From Oceanicola sp. S124 (GTDB lineage Bacteria; Pseudomonadota; Alphaproteobacteria; Rhodobacterales; Rhodobacteraceae), in contig NZ_AFPM01000149.1 in the NCBI RefSeq assembly GCF_000220565.1, forward strand, positions 1 through 36,702: 36,702 bases of DNA, written 5' to 3'. The notes beneath the pieces are model-generated. The model searched no databases, was not told where the DNA came from, and saw only the letters and a program-made list of their open reading frames with translations. A program made the translations under genes and the position numbers. The first letter of the stretch is position 1, and each line of letters opens with the position of its first letter. Shown piece by piece: positions 33,059 through 36,702 of this stretch.

Positions 33059-33887
33059 GCCCGCCCGTGGCTCCGGTGAACTGGCGCGGCGCCGCGCCCA
33101 GGGTGCGGCGGAAGGCGGCGATGAAGGCCGAGGCCGAGCCGTAACCGAGTACCTCGGCCACGGCGCTGCTGCTCTCGCCCCGTTCCAGCCGTTCCAGCGC
33201 CACCAGCATCCGCTGTCGGTTGCGCCACTGGCGAAAGCTCAGCCCGGTCTCGGCGCGGAACAGCCGCGCCAGGGTGCGCTCGCTGGTGCCGGCCCCGGCG
33301 GCCAGCTCCGGCAGGCCGCGCACCTCGCCGGGCGTGCGGTTGAGATGGGCGGTCACCTGCACCAGTCGCGGATCGCGCCCGCCCGGCAGGCCAAGCGCGC
33401 TGGTCTCGAGGCGGGCGATCTCGTCGATCAGCGATAGGCCGAGGCGGCGCCAGGGAGCTGTCGCACCGCCACGCGCAGGGGTCTGGCCCATGGCCCCGGC
33501 CTCTGAGAGGCGTACCGCCATTTCGCGCGACAGGGCCGAGAGGCGCAGCACCGTGGGCCGGGTCTCGGGGCGGGCGCGGGTAGCGCAGGAGGGATCGACG
33601 AAGACATTGCAGGTGACGATATCGGTCTCGCTGCGGATCGAGTGGCTCTGGCCGCCGGGCACCCAGACCGCATGGCTGGGCGGGACGATCCAGGTGTCAT
33701 GCCCGGCCTCGAGCCGCATCACGCCGGTCAGGGTCAGGGCCAGCTGGGCGCGGGGATGGGCATGGGGCGCCACCTGCTGCCCGGCGCGGATCAGGTGGCC
33801 ATGGGCCGTGGCCGGGCGCCGGGGATCCCGCAGGTCGCCCGCGGTGCCGGGCCTGTGGTTTGGCGGAAACTCTACATCCCGTGTCAT
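32955..33887 (-). CDS. AraC-family transcriptional regulator with an aberrant C-terminal tail
   Basis: The N-terminal half is a cupin-like sensor (GQQVAPHAHPRAQLALTLTG, WIVPPSHAVWVPGG). The C-terminal half is a double helix-turn-helix (LAAGAGTSERTLARLFRAETG, then AVAEVLGYGSASAFIAAFRRTLG, APRQF), as in AraC/HTH_18 regulators of siderophore loci. Normal homology ends near FTGA. About 37 Pro/Arg/Gly-rich residues follow. They are the out-of-frame ATPase remnant, read on until a stop at 32955. The DNA-binding domain is complete, so the protein may still work. ATG 33887 or 33905 are both possible starts, and neither has a good ribosome binding site. Confidence 0.85.
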   Translation of the reverse strand: MTRDVEFPPNHRPGTAGDLRDPRRPATAHGHLIRAGQQVAPHAHPRAQLALTLTGVMRLEAGHDTWIVPPSHAVWVPGGQSHSIRSETDIVTCNVFVDPSCATRARPETRPTVLRLSALSREMAVRLSEAGAMGQTPARGGATAPWRRLGLSLIDEIARLETSALGLPGGRDPRLVQVTAHLNRTPGEVRGLPELAAGAGTSERTLARLFRAETGLSFRQWRNRQRMLVALERLERGESSSAVAEVLGYGSASAFIAAFRRTLGAAPRQFTGATGGRGAASAPGPLRPLTPRGRGRPGPRAGGHGQRSLG

Positions 33888-33964
33888 GATGTATAGATAG
33901 CGCATCGCCGGGCATGGGTCTAGAAAGGCCCTGGCCCGCGAGGGTCATCCGGGAAGGGGCGGGC

Positions 33965-33980
33965 GCCGGGCGCGCCCGGC
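33965..33980. promoter_or_regulatory. 16-bp perfect palindrome before the carrier gene
   Basis: GCCGGGCGCGCCCGGC is self-complementary and lies 4 bases before the GGAGGGGG ribosome binding site of the SLC13-type gene. It could be a leader hairpin that limits ribosome access, or a dyad operator in the short divergent spacer shared with the AraC gene. Confidence 0.35.
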
Positions 33981-33998
33981 AAGCGGAGGGGGCGTCTG

Positions 33999-35378
33999 AT
34001 GCGCTACGTGAAGGAAATCCTTGTCGGGCTGATCGCCCTGCTTGCGGCCCTGCTGGTGGCCTTCGGGCTGCCGGGGCTGGACCCGCTGCAAGCGCGTACG
34101 CTGGCGGTGGTGCTGGTCACCCTCAGCCTCTGGGGCACCGGTATCGTGCCGGGCTACCTCGCCAGCCTGCTGTTCCTGACCGTGGTCGTCATCGGCGGCC
34201 TCGCCACGCCCGAGGAGGCCTTCTCGGGCTTCTCCTCGCAGGCCATGTGGCTGGTGATCTCGGGCTTCATCATCGGCGAGGCGATCCGTGGCAGCGGCCT
34301 TGGCACCCGCCTGGCCGAGGCGATCGGACCGCGGCTGAGCCACAGCTATTCCGGGCTGCTCTTCGGGTTGATGGGCCTGTGCATGGTGCTCAGCTTCCTG
34401 ATGCCCTCGTCGGTGGGGCGTGCGGTGGTCATGGTGCCCGTGGGCATGGCGCTGGCCGACAGGCTGGGCTTCGGCAAGGGCTCGAACGGGCGGATCGGCA
34501 TCGCGCTGACCATCGCCTTCGGGGCGCATATGCCGGGCTTCGGCGTGCTGCCGGGCAATATTCCCAACCTGGTGCTGGCCGGCGCGGCCGAGCGGCTCTA
34601 CGGCGTCAAGCTGTCCTACGCCAGCTACCTGCTGCTGCACTACCCGGTGCTCGGGCTGATCAAGGCGCCGCTGATCGTGCTGTTGATCCGCCGTTTCTTC
34701 CCGGCCGAGATCACGGCGCGCGCCGCGCCCGGGGCCGGCGGAGCCGTCCTGCCCTCGTCTGGGCGCCAGGCCTGGCTGCTGAGCCTGCTGCTGGTCACCC
34801 TGGCGCTGTGGTTTACCGATGCCTGGCACGGGATCAGCCCGGCCTGGATCGGCATGGCGGCCTCGGTGGTGATCCTGATGCCGCGCATCGGCTTCATGGA
34901 GGGGCCGGATTTCAAGAAGGCCATGGACTTCGCCACCCTGCTGTTCATCGCCGGGGCACTGGGACTGGGGGTGGTGGTCACCGAAAGCGGCCTTGGCCCG
35001 GTGATGGCCCATGTGCTGACCGAGGCGCTGCCGCTGGCACCGGGGCATGACTTTGCCAGTTTCGCCTCGCTGGTCGGTCTTGGCGCGGCAACGGGGGTCT
35101 TCACCACGATCCCCGGCGTCCCCGCCGTGCTGACCGTGCTGGCCGGAGAGCTGAGCGAGCTGACTGGCCTGCCGCTGGATGCGGTGATCATGACCCAGGT
35201 GATCGGCTTCTCGACGGTCTTCTTCCCCTACCAGGCGCCGCCGCTGCTGGTCGCCATGGGGCTGTCGGGCGAAAGCGTGAAGCCGCTGCTGCGCATGTGC
35301 CTGGCGCTGGCCGTGATCAGCCTGCTGGTGCTGATGCCGCTGGCCTACCTGTGGTGGCAGCTTCTGGGCTGGATCTGA
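33999..35378 (+). CDS. SLC13/DASS-family anion:sodium symporter-like permease
   Basis: The 459-residue, very hydrophobic protein has 11-12 expected helices. It has the DASS layout: LVISGFIIGEAIRGSGLGTRLA, a re-entrant loop LSFLMPSSVGRAVVMVPVG, GAHMPGFGVLPGNIPNLVLAG, and a second half with MDFATLLFIAGALGLGVV and FTTIPGVPAVLTVL. The SNT substrate/sodium motifs of characterised DASS carriers appear as PSS and TIPG, so ion coupling or substrate may differ. Likely substrates are dicarboxylates or inorganic anions. ATG 33999 follows GGAGGGGG. It diverges from the AraC gene and ends 4 bp before the convergent PhoD-type gene. Confidence 0.86.
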   Translation: MRYVKEILVGLIALLAALLVAFGLPGLDPLQARTLAVVLVTLSLWGTGIVPGYLASLLFLTVVVIGGLATPEEAFSGFSSQAMWLVISGFIIGEAIRGSGLGTRLAEAIGPRLSHSYSGLLFGLMGLCMVLSFLMPSSVGRAVVMVPVGMALADRLGFGKGSNGRIGIALTIAFGAHMPGFGVLPGNIPNLVLAGAAERLYGVKLSYASYLLLHYPVLGLIKAPLIVLLIRRFFPAEITARAAPGAGGAVLPSSGRQAWLLSLLLVTLALWFTDAWHGISPAWIGMAASVVILMPRIGFMEGPDFKKAMDFATLLFIAGALGLGVVVTESGLGPVMAHVLTEALPLAPGHDFASFASLVGLGAATGVFTTIPGVPAVLTVLAGELSELTGLPLDAVIMTQVIGFSTVFFPYQAPPLLVAMGLSGESVKPLLRMCLALAVISLLVLMPLAYLWWQLLGWI

Positions 35379-35382
35379 GCCA

Positions 35383-36702
35383 CTAGAGCCGGTTCACGCC
35401 GGGCTGCCCGTCCAGCACCGCGAAGCTTTGCGCCACCCGGGCCGTGGCGGCGTGGTCCTTGCGGTCGCTGATGGCGATGAAATCCACCTGCGCCCTGCGC
35501 TGGCCCAGCTCGGCCATCGCATAGCCGTGCTGGGCCCCGCTGGCGAACTTCAGATGCGGGTTCTCGGCCTCGGCGGTAGCGACGGCGCGCGCCGAGGGCG
35601 GGTTCGAGGTGATCGAGCCGGTGACGAACTCGCTCGCCAGGGTCGGCGCCGCCTCGGCCCCGAAGTCGCGTTTCACGTCAGCGGCATAGAAGGCATGCAG
35701 GTCGCCGCCGATCACCAGCGGATTGGCCAGTTTCGCCCGCTGGATCGAGTCCAGCAGCCGCCCCCGTGCGGCCCGGTAGCCATCCCAGGTGTCGCCGCTG
35801 TAGCCCGTGCCGGGACCGGGTTCGAGGTCGCGCTCGGAGAGCAGGGTCTGCTGGGCGATGACGCTCCAGCGGGCCTGAGACTGCTGCAGGGTGCGGTCCA
35901 GCCAGGCTTCCTGCTGCGCGCCGAGGTAGCTTTGGCCACCGCCGCCGGGCTGTGGCAGCGTGCGGTACTGGCGGCTGTCCAGCAGTGCCAGGTCCAGCAG
36001 GTTGCCGAAGCGATGCTGGCCATAGATGCGGAACTGCGCGAAGTCGCCGCCGGCGTGGGGCGGCACCGGCATGTGCTCGTACCAAGCCTGGTAGGCGGCG
36101 GCGCGCTGGCGCAGGAATCCGGGGCCACCGGTGACGCCGGGGGCTTCCTCGCCGTGGTAGTTGTTGATCACCTCGTGATCGTCCCAGATCACCAGCCAGG
36201 GCGCGGCGGCATGGGCAGCCTGCAGGTCGGGATCGGATTTGTAGAGCGCGTAGCGGTCGCGATATTCGCGCAGGGTCGAGGGATTGCCGGTGCCGTGACT
36301 GCGCACATGCCCGGCGCCGTAGCTCATTTCATAGATGTAGTCACCGAGGTGGACGACCAGGTCCAGCTCGCGGCGGGACATGTCGCGCAGCGCGGCATAG
36401 TAGCCCTGCTCGTACTGCTGGCAGGCGGCGAAGGCGAAGCGGAAGCGTTCGGGCCGGGCGTCGTAGGCGGGCGCGGTGCGGGTGCGTCCCGTTGGGCTGA
36501 GGGCCTCTCCGGCGCGGAATCGGTAGAAGTACCAGCGGTCGGGGCGCAGTCCGGTGACGGCGACATGGGCCGAATGGGCGAAGTCCTCGACCGCGCGCAG
36601 GACGCCCTGGCGGACGACGCGGGCAAAGCCCTCGTCCTCGGCCACTTCCCAGAGCAGGTCGACCGGCGGGCGGGGCTCGGCCTTGACCAGGGCGAAGGGA
36701 TT
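35383..36702 (-). CDS. phoD: Alkaline phosphatase D (PhoD) family metallophosphatase, N-terminus beyond the window
   Basis: At least 439 codons are open to the window edge. The frame runs in from 36702 (NPFALVKAEP, then VDLLWEVAEDEGFARVVRQG), which is the fibronectin-like N-terminal domain of PhoD. The catalytic domain follows with ACQQYEQGYY, VVHLGDYIYEM, WLVIWDDHEVINNYHGEE, LLDSRQYRTLP and VIGGDLHAFYAADV. These are the metal-binding Asp/Asn/His blocks of the family. It hydrolyses phosphate mono- and diesters outside the cytoplasm and is typically Tat-exported. The Tat signal would lie upstream of the window. The GTG near 36645 is internal, not a start. Confidence 0.92.
   Translation of the reverse strand, partial: NPFALVKAEPRPPVDLLWEVAEDEGFARVVRQGVLRAVEDFAHSAHVAVTGLRPDRWYFYRFRAGEALSPTGRTRTAPAYDARPERFRFAFAACQQYEQGYYAALRDMSRRELDLVVHLGDYIYEMSYGAGHVRSHGTGNPSTLREYRDRYALYKSDPDLQAAHAAAPWLVIWDDHEVINNYHGEEAPGVTGGPGFLRQRAAAYQAWYEHMPVPPHAGGDFAQFRIYGQHRFGNLLDLALLDSRQYRTLPQPGGGGQSYLGAQQEAWLDRTLQQSQARWSVIAQQTLLSERDLEPGPGTGYSGDTWDGYRAARGRLLDSIQRAKLANPLVIGGDLHAFYAADVKRDFGAEAAPTLASEFVTGSITSNPPSARAVATAEAENPHLKFASGAQHGYAMAELGQRRAQVDFIAISDRKDHAATARVAQSFAVLDGQPGVNRL

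Overview
This is GC-rich DNA whose gene families (tripartite tricarboxylate transporter, DUF1684, ThiXYZ salvage operon with a THI box, paired Lrp/AsnC regulators, omega-aminotransferase) suggest an alphaproteobacterium of the Rhodobacteraceae (Paracoccus/roseobacter type). The assignment is inferred from gene content only. I see no rRNA, tRNA, CRISPR array, insertion sequence or phage gene. The window looks like a chromosomal or megaplasmid accessory-metabolism region dominated by uptake systems.

Layout. (1) 3-104 is the tail of an unrecognised gene. (2) 173-4344 (minus) is a tctC-tctB-tctA-abrB transport operon. It diverges from 4551-7289 (plus), which encodes a GntR/FCD regulator, a PrpF-family isomerase and a methylisocitrate-lyase-family enzyme. 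Together they look like a self-contained import and catabolism module for a branched di- or tricarboxylate. (3) 7343-15401 holds an Lrp/AsnC regulator divergent from a class V aminotransferase, a complete dipeptide-type ABC importer and a DUF1684 protein, closed by a strong bidirectional terminator. (4) 15477-22678 (minus) is a tightly coupled operon of a large repeat-rich autotransporter, a cellulose-synthase-like GT2 glycosyltransferase and a periplasmic Sel1-repeat protein. The autotransporter reading frame is broken by one extra base at 20233. (5) 22875-27588 (minus) is a thiamin salvage operon, TPP riboswitch-thiM-thiE-thiD-thiY-thiZ-thiX. (6) 27725-31234 (minus) carries an Lrp regulator, a succinate-semialdehyde-type dehydrogenase and a class III omega-aminotransferase, probably for amine or GABA breakdown. 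(7) 31449-33887 is the remnant of a siderophore locus: an intact siderophore-interacting reductase, an ABC ATPase that has lost its N-terminal third and carries a stop codon, and an AraC regulator fused at its 3' end to that ATPase remnant by a deletion. (8) 33999-36702 holds an SLC13/DASS-type carrier and a PhoD-family phosphatase cut by the window end.

The most novel candidate is region 4. A GT2 synthase, a Sel1-repeat periplasmic protein and an outer-membrane beta-barrel have overlapping start/stop codons. This parallels the parts of synthase-dependent polysaccharide exporters (GT2, TPR/Sel1 scaffold, OM barrel), but with a repeat autotransporter in the place of the outer-membrane porin. 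The catabolic module (region 2), the aminotransferase/ABC/DUF1684 operon (region 3) and the decayed siderophore locus (region 7) are secondary points of interest.
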